From Heterohyrax brucei (lineage: Eukaryota > Chordata > Mammalia > Hyracoidea > Procaviidae), in the NCBI GenBank assembly GCA_028571685.1, contig CM053164.1, positions 36,444,501 to 36,508,500 on the forward strand: 64,000 nucleotides of DNA. Reading direction: 5' to 3'. The notes beneath the pieces were generated by a model that saw only the letters and a list, made by a program, of their open reading frames with translations, ran no database searches and was not told where the DNA came from. Below, one piece after another: positions 10,779-22,575 of the stretch. Made by a program: the position numbers and the translations under genes. The stretch's first letter is position 1. Each line of letters begins with the position of its first letter.

Positions 10779-11624
10779 AGGACACAGCTGTAAACAAGGT
10801 ATCTTTAAAAACCATTAGGCAACACTATGCTGGCACAGTAGTCACACACATCCTGGGATCTATCTAAGAACAAAGAACCAGGAAAACAAAATGAACAGAT
10901 AATACAGGACACTGTACGAGACCTGAATATCAAGGGGAATTATGGGAGACTGAATTAAGTGACAGAGAGAAGAGAGCTGGTTCAGAAGCAACTACTTCAG
11001 CCAGAATTAAATCCACACCCTGGAGAGGAATGTGCTTCTGCCACCCACCCAGAGCCACAGCATTGTGGCCTAACATGGTTGTGGCACGCCAAGTGGAGCA
11101 CATCTTTCTCAGCACGGAAGCTGAGCTTCATACAGCCACACCTACAGAACAGCACAGGACTTTCATCTGAGAGCATTATAAGCTCAATGCTTATGAACTC
11201 TTACGGATTTAATTTTTTCCTATGTGCTGATTTCTCTCCCTTTTCCCACTACTGGCCCCTCCCTTCTATGTTCTACACCAGATGCTAAACTCTGATGCTC
11301 TATCTGGGCCAGAAGAAGGGCACCTTACATGTATGCCCTGAGCTATTCTCCTGGACTTGGTGAGGAAACCAAACAAGGGTAAGAAAACAATGCCACCCAG
11401 CTTCCCTGAGCCACAAACTCCCCCTACCATTCTAGGCACACTCACAGCTCTAACCACCCAATGACATGGTGCTGGCAAAACTACACAAATGACCAGACTA
11501 TTCATATACTGGAAAACTAAATTAAAATATGTTAGAACACAATAACCAAACATAAATAATTCAAAACTTTCTGATAGCTCAGAGACAACAACCAATCTCT
11601 ATAATCATAAAGTAGCAGCCCACC

Positions 11625-12470
11625 ATGACTTCAGAAAACTCCCAAACCAAACAAACAAATTTGTGGACAAAGAAGACTTCCCACAGTTATCAGAGGTAGA
11701 ATACAAGACAGTAATGTTTACAGCTCTTCAACACGTCAGGAATGATTATTAGGCAAAGCAGAGGACAGCATAATGAAAAACTGAAACGCCTGCAAGAAAT
11801 ACTTGAGAAACAATGATTTAAAATTCAACAGATTAACAGAAAAGATTACAAAATTAGACAATTCAATAAAAAGTCACAGGGGCAGCATTGAGGCAAAAGA
11901 ACACAGCATTAGTGAAACTGAATATAAAGCAACTGACACCAGCAAACATGAGGAATTATATACAGTAATTTTAAAAAACAATACCAGACAGTTATGTGAG
12001 ACTCCATCAAGAGGAATAATTTTCAAGTTACTGGAGCATTAGAATGAAGGAGAGAGGAGTAAAAGAAAATGGAAAACTGTTGAAGATATGCTGATAGAAA
12101 ACTTTCCCGGTATTATGAAAGATAGCTACCCAACATGCTAATTGAATTCACATAAGGTAGATGACAAAAGGAAGACAGCAAGACACTATTACAATCAAAC
12201 TTACTAAAACTAAAGATAAGAAGAAGCTTTTAAAAAGCTGCTAGGTTTAAATAAAATAGAATCAATACAACCGAACTTAAATTACTCAGCATAAATCACA
12301 CTGGCAAGAAGGCAATGGGACAACATATACAAAGCCTTGAAGGAAAAAACACCACCAATCAAGAATTATATATCCTGTAAAACTGTCTCAGGACAGTGAA
12401 ATTAGGATATTCACAGATAAACATATGTTTAGAGAATTTGGAAAAAAAAAACACAAATCAAAATTACAAG
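11625..12470 (+). pseudogene. L1 ORF1 pseudogene
   Basis: L1 ORF1 encodes the trimeric RNA-binding chaperone. The longest open piece (11803-12042) is Lys/Glu-rich coiled-coil-like sequence (ITKLDNSIKSHRGSIEAKE). Further on, nucleotides 12296-12400 ('gcaagaaggcaatgggac', 'caagaattatatatcctg') match the C-terminal region in the copies at 31263 and, reversed, 55715. Stops and indels are frequent. Confidence 0.72.
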
Positions 12471-12529
12471 AAACACAGATGGAAGTTCTTCTATTACAAA
12501 ATCATTAACATCAGATACATACTTAAGGA

Positions 12530-15500
12530 CACAATGTAGGACACAGCATCCAGATATCAACATAGATATGGAAATTATAAAAATAAGCCAAAACTAAAAT
12601 ACCAAAAATAAAGAAACAAAGATCTCAGTATGTAAATGATGACATTACATGAACAAAAGGAACAAACAATGTATTCACAGATCTTTCAGATGGACAAGAA
12701 GTCAAGGTGATACAAAGAAATTAAAAATTAAAGACTGGTTTAAACTTCGAACATCAGTAGTATTAAGATAAACACAAAGGAAATTAACAATCTTACACAT
12801 CAAACTAAGAAACAAAATCAAAAAGTCTCAGCAAATATAAAAAGATGAAATGAAAATCCATAAAGGAAAATCATTCAGCACAGAAAAGTGGAAGAAACTG
12901 TCAACAAGCAGAATGCATTTAAAAGAAAAAGTCTACATACATGTTGCCTACAAGAGATACATCTTAAGAGTTAAAAGATACAAGCAAACCGAACTTCCAA
13001 GGATGGAAAAACATATACCTAACAACATTCAAAAAAAGAGCAGAAGTAGCAATCCTATAGAATACATTTTAGAGCAAAATCAACCACAGTGATAGAGGAA
13101 GGTCACTATACATTGCTTAAAGGGTCAACACATCAGGAAGACATAACCATATTAAATATTTACACACACAATGACAGAGAATCTAAATACATCCATCAAA
13201 GTCTAACAGCATTAAAAAATAAGATATACAGCACCACAATAATAGTGGGAGACTTCAACACACCACTTTCAGTAATGGACAGAACATCCAGAAACAAGCT
13301 CAATAAAGACACAGAAGATCTAAATGTCACAATCAACCAACTGGACCTCAAAGACATATACAAAACAGTCTATCCAATAGCAGACAAATACACCTTCTTT
13401 TCCAATGCAGACAATCTCCAGAAAAGAACACATATTAGGACACGAAGCAAGACTTAACAAAATCCAAAGCACTGAAAATATTGCAAAGCATCTTTTCAGA
13501 CCATAAAGCCTAAATCAATAAACCTAAATCACAGCAGAAAAAGCAAGGGTAAAAAATCAAACACATGGAACTGAACAACACCTTGCACAAAGATTTCTGT
13601 GTTACAGAAGAAATCACAGATTGCATAAAGAAACTGGTAGAATCAAATGAGAATAAAAACACATCCTACCAGAACCTAGGGGACACAGCAAAAGCAGAGC
13701 TCAGAAGCCAATTTACCTGGAAAAATGCACCATCTAAAAAGGGTCCAAATCAAAGAATTAATCCTAGAACTTGAACAAGTACAGTGTAACAAAAGAAACT
13801 CTCAAGCACCAGAAGAAAACAGGTAATAGAAATTATAGCAGAACTCAGTGAAATAGGGAATATAACAGAAAAACATAAAAGGCTTAACAAGATCAAAAAC
13901 TGTTTTTTGGAAACCAAACTGACAAAAGGAAAACAGAAAAGGAAGCACGTGACTTGAATAAGAAATGAGATGGACATTATCACAACAGGCCCAACTAAAA
14001 GAATCATACAGAATACTATGAAAACTACACTCTAATAAATTTGAAAACTGAGAAGAAATGGACGAATTTCTAGAAACACCAAAACTAACACAAACAGAAG
14101 TACAGCAACATAATAAACCCACCACAAAAGAAGAGATTGAAAAAGTAATTAAAAATCTCCCAACCAAAAACATTTCTGGCCCAGATGGCTTGACTGGAGA
14201 ATTCCAACAAACTCACTAGAAAAGAGTTAACACCACTATTACCAAAGGTATTTCACAGCATAGAAAAGGATGGACCATTCTCAAATTCATTCTATGAAGC
14301 CAGCATAACTCTGAAAACAAAACTATGTAAACACAGCACAAAGAAGGAAAATTAAACAATAATATCTTTCAAGAACTTAGATGAAAAAATCCTCAACAAA
14401 ATTCTAGCCAATAAAATTCAACATAACCAGAAAATAGTTCACTATGACCAAGTCAGATTCATAAGAAGGCTACAGGGATGGTCAACATTAGAAGAACAAT
14501 TAATGTAGTCAACTACATAAATGAAATAAAAGATAAAGATCACTTGATTTTATCAATCGATACAGAATATGCATTTGACAAACTCCAACACCTATTCATG
14601 TTAAAAAAATAAATAAACTCACAGGAAAAATAAGACTAGAATGAAAATTCCTCAACATAATGCGAGGAATCTACGCAAAGCCAACGGCCAACATCATCCT
14701 AAATGGAGAGTCTGAAAGCATTCCCCTTGGGAGCAGGAACCAGACAAGGATGCCCACTATCACCACTTTTATTCAACACTGTGCTGGAAGTTCTAGCCAG
14801 AACAATCATACAAGATAAATAAAGGGCATCCAAATCGGCAAGGAACAAGTAAAAGCATCTATCTGCAGATGGTATGATCCTATACACAGCAAAAGCCTAA
14901 AGAATGCACAAAAAAAACTACTACAAGAGTTCAATAACGTATCAGGATAAATGATATACATAAATCAGTTGGATTGCTTTATACCAACAGAGACCATCAA
15001 AGAGGAAATCATCAAATCAATACCATTTACAATAGCCCCCAAGAAGATAAAATACTTAGAAGTAAATCTAACTGAGATGTAAAAGACCTAATATAAAGAA
15101 AATTACAAGACTCTACTGCAATAAGTAGAGAAACTTATCTTTCTCATGGATAGAAGACCTAACATTGTGAAAATGTCTATTCTACCCAAAGCAATCTATA
15201 CATACAATGCAATCCCAATACAAATTCCAATCTTATTTTTTAATGACATGGAGAAACAAATCACCAACTTCATATGAAAAGGAGCCCCAGAGAAGTAAGG
15301 CATTACTAAAGAACAACAATAAAGTGGGAAGCTTCACATTATCTCACTTTAGAATTTATTACACTTTTACCGTAGTAAAAACAGAAGGGTACCGGTACAA
15401 AACCAGACACACAGAACAACGTAACAGAACAGAGAATCCAGATGTAATGTCATTCACCTATGAGCAGCTGATAATTTGACGAAGACCCCAAGTTCATGAA

Positions 15501-16520
15501 CTGGGGAAAAAACAGTTGCTTCAACAAATGGTATCAACAAAACTAAATACACATCTGCAAAAAACTGAAATAAGACCCATATCACACACCATGCAAAAAA
15601 ACTAACTCAAAATGGATCAAAAACCTAAATATAAAATCTAGACCAACGAAGATCATGGAAAAAAAAACAGCAATGATGCTGGGAGCCCCAATACGTGGCA
15701 TACACACACTACAAAATATTACTAACAAGGCATAAACTCCAGAAGAGAAAATACATAAATCAAAATTCTTAAATATCAGACACTTATGCTCATCCAAAGA
15801 CTTCACCAAGATAATAAAAAGACTACCTACAGAATGGGAAAAATAATTTTGGCAACCACATACCTGATTGGCATCTGATTTCCATAATCTACCAGTTACT
15901 TCAAAGTCTCAGCAAAACAAGACAAACAACCCAATTAAACGATGAGCTAAGAATATGAATAGACACTTCACCAAAGATACCCAGGCAGCCACAAGACACA
16001 TGAGGAAATGTTCACAATCATTAGCCATCAGAGAAATCTAAATCAAAACTACAATGAGATCATCTCACCCCAACAAGGCTGGCATTAATCCAAAAAATAC
16101 AAAATAACAAACATTGGAGATGAGGTGGAGAAACTGGAACTCTTCTACACTGCTGGTGGGAATGTAAAATGGTACAAACTGTTGGGAAAGCAATTTGGTA
16201 TTTTCTTAAAGTTACAAATAGAAAAACCCTATGATCTAGCAATCCCACTCCTTAGAACATATCCTAGAGAAATAAAGGCTGTCACACAAACAGATACATG
16301 GAATGAACATTTATTGCAGCACTGCCCTTGAAAGCAAAATGATGGAATCAACCTAGATGCCCAACAACAAAAGAATGGATAAACAAACTATGGTACATTC
16401 ATACGATGGAACACTATGCAATGTAAAGAACAACAGTGATTTTAGGAAACCTCTCATAACCTGTAATCATCTGGAAGACATTATGTTGAGTGAAATCAGT
16501 CCGCTAAAAAAGGACAAATA
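12530..16520 (+). pseudogene. L1 ORF2 pseudogene (endonuclease-RT)
   Basis: ORF2 encodes endonuclease and reverse transcriptase. Open pieces include 13089-13457, with ITILNIYTHN, IIVGDFNTPLSVMDR (endonuclease motifs) and a following QLDLKDIY block. The RT region spans about 14100-14900, where the YADD-type motif is degenerate: nucleotides 14858-14877 read as S-A-D-G-M. The C-terminal part (16120-16330) is open for 68 codons. The many frameshifts mean no functional product. Confidence 0.78.
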
Positions 16521-16639
16521 TTGTATGAGAACACTAATACAAGGACTTAAGAAAAGGTTTATGCACACAGGAAAATAATCTTTGACCAGTACAAGGATGA
16601 GAGGGAGGGAGAGAGTTATTCACAGATCAGATAAAAAAA

Positions 16640-16800
16640 AGCCCAGAACAAATCCACTGCAGTCAAGCCAATTCTGACACATAGCAACCCCACAGGAACA
16701 GAGTAGAACTGCCCAACAGTTTCCAAGGAGCAGCTGGTAGATTTGAACTGCTACCTTTCTAGCAGATGTAGCATTTAACAATTATAACACCAGGGTTTAA
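16640..16800 (-). repeat. AfroSINE-type SINE inside L1
   Basis: Reverse copy: 'ccactgcagtcaagccaatt', 'agcaaccccacaggaacaga' and 'agcagctggtagatttgaac'. It separates the L1 ORF2/3' UTR junction from the rest of the 3' UTR, which resumes at about 16801 ('gtacagggagtgacag'). Confidence 0.87.
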
Positions 16801-17704
16801 TGTACAGGGAGTGACAGTACACAATAGAAGGGAGGTCAGCACAACTGGACTACACCATAGCCTAAAAGATTTTCTAAATATAATCCAACATTTAAAAGGA
16901 CAGCATAGCAGCGACAAGGTCTCAGGACTATGGTTTCAGGAGACATCAAGGTCATTTGGCATAACTAGTTTTTTCCTTAGAATATGTTCTTCATCCCGTA
17001 TTGGTGAATGGCACCTGAGGTCTTAAAAGCCAGCAAGCTGCCATCTAAGGAACATCAACTGGTTCCAATACACCTGGAGCAGATGAAAACCAAGGACATC
17101 AAAGACAGGACGAAAATACGAGCCCAGGAGACAAAAGAGTTCATGGGACTGGGAGACTACATCAGCATGAGACCAGAAAAACTAGATGGCACCCAGAGAC
17201 CACCAATGACTGCCCTGACAGGAAACACAATGTAAAATCCCTGATGTAGCATGAGAAAAAGGAAGAGTGCAAATCTAGCATTCTAGTAAAAGAGCAGTCT
17301 TGATGATCCAACATCCTAAAGGGATCCCTGAGAACATGCCCCTGGACTTGCTGATAACCCAGAGCTAAAACCAATACTGAAGCCAACTCTTAGATAAAAA
17401 TTAGACTGGACTATAAAAGACAGAGTGATGCAGGTGGTGTACTTCTTGGCTTAAATGTATTTATGAGGCTGTCTGACTAGCTCCTCTCAGGAGGTGATAG
17501 CAGAAGGTGGAGAAGAGTGCACAAATGCCGGCTGAATGAATACTGGAAGTAATTACACAGTTCAAAGGAGGAATGTGCTGTCACAGGGTGAGGAGAGCAG
17601 ATGGAGTTGCACAGAGGTTGCTTTTGTGGTTTTATCCAGCAAATCGACTTAAAAGGTAAACTTTCGCTTAATCACACTGAAAATATAGATACAAAAAAAA
17701 AAAC

Positions 17705-19918
17705 TGAGCACAGGATATGAACAGGCACTTCATCAAAGGCAACATCCAGTCATCCAAATGACACAGGAGAAAATGTTCACTATCATTCCATTGTTGTTGG
17801 TACATTCCGTCAAGTCAGTTTCGATTCATAGCGACCCTATGAACAACAAAACAAAACACTTTCTGGTCCTGCATCATATCCACAATCATTTTTATGCTTA
17901 AGTTGATTGTTGCGGCCACTGTGTCAATCCATCTCGTTGAGGGTTTTCCTGTTTTTCACTGACCCTCTGCTATTGATGGATGTTTACAGCTGTTTCTTCT
18001 CATTCTCAGTCGTGCCACATCAGCGAACAAAGATCCTAGAGGCCTTACTCCATCCACGTCATTAAGGCTGATTCTGCTTTGAGGAGGGAGCTCTTCCCCA
18101 GTCATGTTTCGAGTGCCTTCCAACTTACGGGTGTCACTTTCTGGCACCATATCTGACAGTGTTCAGCTGCTGCTCATAAGGTTTTCCCTGACTAATTCCC
18201 TTGGGAAGTAGACTGCCGGGCTCTTCCTCCTAGTCTGTCTTAGTCCAGAAGCTCAGCTGAAACTTGTCTACCATGGTTGACCCTGCTAGTATCTAAATAC
18301 CAGTGACATAGCTTCTGGTATCACAGCAACAAGCAAGCCTCCACTGACAGATCAGTGGGGGCTGCTCATTATCTTTACCCTCCTTACCTGATGCTGTTAC
18401 TCTGCTTACCTGATAGTGTTACCCTCCATTAGCTATTAGAGAAATCCAAATAAAAACTACCATGAGAGACCATCTCACCCCAACAAGGCTGGCATTAATC
18501 TAAAAAACACAACAATAAATACTGGAGAGGTTATGAAGAGACTGGAACTCTTCTACACTGCTGGTGGGAATGTAAAATGGTACAACCACTTTAGAAATCA
18601 ATCTGGTGCTTTCTTAAAAAGCTAGAAATATACTATATGGCTACCAATCCTACTTCTTGGAATGTATCCTAGAGAAATAAAGGCTGCAACCTGAATGGAC
18701 ACATACACACCAATGTTTATTGGAGCACTGTCCACAAGAGCAAAAAAAAATGGAACCAACCTAGGGGCCCATCAACAGATAAATAACCAAACTATGGTAT
18801 ATTCACACAGTGAAATACTATAAAGTGATAAAGAACAACTATTATCTTAAGAAACATCTAATAACTTGGAGTCATCTGGAAGACATTTTACTAAGTGAAA
18901 TTAGTCAACTGCAAAAGGACAAATATTGCATGAGACCACTATTATAAGGACTTAAGAAAAGGTTTAAGCACAGAAGAAAATCTTTGATAGTTGCGAGGAA
19001 GGGCAGAAGGAGGTGGGAGGAGGGAAACAGGTGTTCATAGATTGGATAGTAGATAAGAACTAGGTTAAGTAAAAGAAGTGACAGCATGCAGTAGAAGGAA
19101 GATTTAACACTGCTGGACTACACCAAAAGCTAAGAAGTTTCCTAAATACAATCCAACATCTTGAAGGTCAGAATAGCAAGGCAGGGGTCTGGAGATCATA
19201 GTTTCAGGGGACATCTAGGTTTTTGTTCTTAAGACAATGTTATCCACCTCATTCTGGTGAGTGGCTTCTGGGGCTTAAAAGCTAGCATACTGCCATCATC
19301 TAAGGAGCATCAACTGGTCCCCACTCACCTGGAGCACAGGAGAATAAAGGACATCAAAGACATGAGGAAACTACGAGCTCAAGAGACAGAAGGGGCCATA
19401 TCATTGGCAGATTACATCAGCATGAGACCAGAAGAACTAGACAGTGTCCAGACACCACCAATGATTGCCCTGACAAGAAATTCAATGAGTGGCCCTGACA
19501 CAGTGGGAGAAAAATGGGGGTTCAGATCTAAAACTCTTATATTAAATGACCAAACTTGATGGTCTGACATCTTGGAGGGCCCCTTGAGAACATGGCCCCT
19601 GGACTTGCTGCTAGCCCAGATATGAAACAAGTACCAAAGCCAACTCTTCAGATAAAGACTGGACTAGACTATAAGACAGAGAGATGCTGGTAATACATGT
19701 GCTTCTTGGCTTACATATATATATGAGGCTGTGAGAGCAGCTCACAGATGGGAGGGAGAGCTGGCTGAATGAATGTCGGAAGTAAAGAGTAGAAAGAGGA
19801 GCCTGCTGTCAGAGGATGGGGAGAGCAGTTAGAGTTGCAGAGATGAGTGTGCAGGGTTTTTATATGGCACATTGACTTGGACTATAAACTTTCACTTAAA
19901 GCACAATAAAACATTTAC
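17705..19918 (+). mobile_element. L1 LINE 3' half, split by an RTE element
   Basis: ORF2 C-terminal sequence starts at 17705 ('gaacaggcacttcatcaaag'), breaks at about 17790 and resumes at 18430 ('attagctattagagaaatcc'). It continues to a 3' UTR (19020-19900) and the terminal 'aatgcacaataaaac'-like end. In the neighbouring L1 (15960-16060) the same two blocks are contiguous, which shows the break is an insertion. Confidence 0.85.
17790..18430 (-). mobile_element. Internally deleted RTE element
   Basis: The first about 200 bases are a reversed RTE 3' end ('gattcatagcgaccctatg', 'gcggccactgtgtcaatcc', 'gagggttttcctgtttttc'). At about 17980 they run directly into RTE 5'-UTR sequence matching 1415-1811 ('ggatgtttacagctgtttct'). 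Endonuclease and RT are entirely missing. The result is a roughly 640-bp non-autonomous RTE with intact-looking ends. Confidence 0.8.
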
Positions 19919-20024
19919 TAAGTACTGCAACTCTTTTCCCACTGAATATCTGTCATTCATTTTATACCAATCTTAAACTGATATGTTTTATTAATAATTT
20001 TTCATATGCATGTGTGTATACCAG

Positions 20025-20560
20025 GTCTGACAATTAAATTTGTGAACTGATCCTAGAAAAAGTGCTACATACCTCATCACTGAATATCATTATGGTCACC
20101 TTCGATGTACTCCCCTTAGAAAGCTATGCACCAACACCAGCGTCTAGTCTACCCTTCAAAGCAATTTTGGAACTCTTTTTCTGGAATGGCCATCAAAGCT
20201 GTTGTCCTAATACCTTGAAGGTCATCAAATTGTCTTTTCAATAATTCCTTTATCTTCAGGTAAAGAAAAAAGTCATTGGGGGCCAGATTAGGTGAATAGG
20301 GAGGGTGTTCTAATACAGTTGTTTACTGGCTAAAAACTCCCTCACAGACAACCATACAATTAAGTTCGCGAACTTGCCACCTTGCCACCACGCACAACAG
20401 TCATTCCAGAAAGAGTTCCCAAACTGCTTTGAAGCTCCTATGGACCAACAAGGGGAGTACTTCGAAGGCGACCGTGCTGATACTTAGCAATGAGTATGCA
20501 GCAGGCAGAGCAATTAAGTTCACAGACTTAATTATCAGTCCTCATATATGTAAAGTCCTA
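20025..20560. mobile_element. Mariner fragments arranged as an inverted repeat
   Basis: 20035-20350 is a left-end copy of the mariner seen at 5080-6374 (AGGTCTGACAATTAAATTT, then the same downstream order). From about 20365 the reverse complement of the same end follows: 'gttcgcgaacttgcc', 'tcattccagaaagagttccc', 'aaggggagtacttcgaagg', ending 'aattaagttcacagactta'. The two arms match in opposite orientation and no transposase core remains. Confidence 0.75.
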
Positions 20561-20629
20561 AAGATAAGCACTGTGTTTTATCTATCCTCAAGTCTCAAAG
20601 TCCTAGCACCATAATCTGGACAAATGGAC

Positions 20630-20770
20630 CTTATTCTACAGGTATTTACTGAGAACCTTCTACATATTAGACACTGTACTAAGCACTCAGTAATACAGCA
20701 GTTAGTTGGAAAAAGACATAATGCCCACCCTCACGGAGCTTATGGCCGATTTCAACAGAAAAGCCTGAGG
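20630..20770 (+). repeat. L2 LINE 3' end fragment
   Basis: Contains 'ggtatttactgagaacctt', 'agacactgtactaagcactc' and 'ccctcacggagcttatgg', the characteristic L2 3' end. Ancient mammalian repeat. Confidence 0.7.
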
Positions 20771-20984
20771 AAGAATGGTATATATCATACTTCCAGATAA
20801 AACTACAACAAATCTAAAAATAAAAAATCATTTAATACAAAAATACTGATAATTCAAAAGCATCCGATGTTTAGTACCTGACAGTACTTAAAACTTGAAG
20901 TCTATTAACTTTAATGGAGAGATCTCTTGTGTTGCTTAATGTAAGCAACATACAATGCTTACCTCTCTAAAACATCTAGTTTGC

Positions 20985-21140
20985 CAAGCCAAGTGCTGTT
21001 GAGTCGAACCCGACTCATGGTGACCCTAGAGGCCAGAACAGAACTGCCCTCTAGAGTATTCAAGGAGCGCCTGGTGGATTTGAACTGCCAACCCTGTGGT
21101 TAGCAGTGGTAGCACTTAACTTACTACACCACCAGAGTTT
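20985..21140 (-). repeat. AfroSINE-type SINE
   Basis: Reverse copy with 'gttgagtcgaacccgactca' tail, 'caaggagcgcctggtggatt' and 'aacttactacaccaccagag' head. Well preserved. Confidence 0.88.
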
Positions 21141-22409
21141 CAAAATGTCTAGTTTACATTGAAATTAATACATTTTACCTATTTTTTTTTCCTCTAACTT
21201 TGTACTTTCACAGAACTTTTTTCCAAAAATCCCAAATGCTTTTTACTCAGCAACACATTTTTCGTGTCTCCCTGGGGTTAAGTGAGAGAGACACACAATA
21301 TTCCTGGTACAAGAGGAAAAAATCCAAATACCAAGAAATCAACTCACTATGCAAAGAAATGAAACTTCATTGTATCTGTCCAAAAAGAAATGCACATAAT
21401 TCAAAGAAATATACACACCACTTTTCTACAACTGACTGATCTTAGAAATAAAATCACTCTCATTGCAGACACTGATTGGGCACGTTAGTTACCAGAACAA
21501 GTAGCATTCCTATCACCTATTCAGCAGGTTCCCAGAGGTTACACGTCTATCTATAATTATTTAGAAGGCATGCAATCAAGGACCTATCAAAGGACTAGTT
21601 AAAAAATACACTGTGGACTGAGCACAAGCATTTACCTCTTCTTCTACCCTAAATCTGGGAAAAGAAACTAATAGCACAGGGAGAAAAGCAATACTAGTCA
21701 GGGAAAATGATTTACAGAATTAACACGTATTCAATTCTCCAGGTGTTAATAAGTTTCAACTGCAAGCTAATAAACAACTGAAAGTCTGTATTTCTGAACT
21801 ACAGGAATGGCCAGTAACTGAATTTATAGAACCACATTTCCAATTGCTACCAGAGATAATCCTATGAATTACACCTCTGTTTTTGGTTCAAAATTGTGAC
21901 GGAAGTTATCATCTCCCAACACTGCTCAAGATCTTCTATACTGCATTCCACATGAGAAATATTTCTGAATTTGACGGGGGGGAGGGGGGACTTGTTCTTC
22001 TTTGAGAAATTAAGTGTTCTTCCCTACCAGAATTTGATGCATGTTTTTACTTTTCTAGCTCAGGTTTCTTTTCCATGATTAACCCTTAATTTCTACCACT
22101 GTGGTTGTTGGCAAATATCATGAATGATTACAAATTGATAAAGCATATTACAGAAAGATCCAGGATTGTTTAATTAAACAATATAGCACTTTACCTACAA
22201 TGTTACTACAAGTATTTATTTTGATTTTCACAACTAAGACATGAACTCTAAAGTGTCAGGGACCACATCAAAAAGCCAAAAAGCTAGTTAGAAAGCCAGG
22301 AGTACTCACAAACAGACCTAATCAAGAGAGGTTGGAAAAGAAGTATTTTTCAAAGGCTGCTGTCTAGTAATCTTCTGGTGTTAATTTGCTTGCTGAAACA
22401 GCACTTCCA
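21141..22409. other. Single-copy ATAD2B intron 1 sequence
   Basis: No repeat family recognised. It contains a G-run (21972-21988) and ordinary AT-rich sequence. The 79-codon frame at 21200-21439 has no domain and no splice context. Regulatory elements may be present but cannot be called without alignment. Confidence 0.5.
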
Positions 22410-22575
22410 ATAAAACCAAACCCACTGCCATTGAGTCAATTCTGACTCGTAGTGACCCTATAGGATAGAGTACAGAACTGCCTCACAGTTTCCAAGAAGT
22501 ACCTGATGGATTCAAACTGTTGACCTTTTGGTTAACAGCTGTAGCTCTTGACCACTGTGCCACCAGGATTTTGGA
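22410..22575 (-). repeat. AfroSINE-type SINE
   Basis: Reverse copy: 'cactgccattgagtcaattc', 'agaactgcctcacagtttcc' and 'gaccactgtgccaccaggat'. Confidence 0.87.

Larger units (their letters stand above)
10930..17700 (+). mobile_element. L1 LINE, near full length, inactive
   Basis: It reads in order: a GC-richer 5' UTR-like part (about 10930-11590), ORF1 remains (about 11625-12470), ORF2 remains (about 12530-16520), a 3' UTR (16560-17690) and an A-tail (17692-17702). The length is about 6.6 kb once the SINE at 16640-16800 is removed. Every frame is broken many times, so it is old for an elephant-type L1. It sits sense relative to the window, antisense to ATAD2B. Confidence 0.85.
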
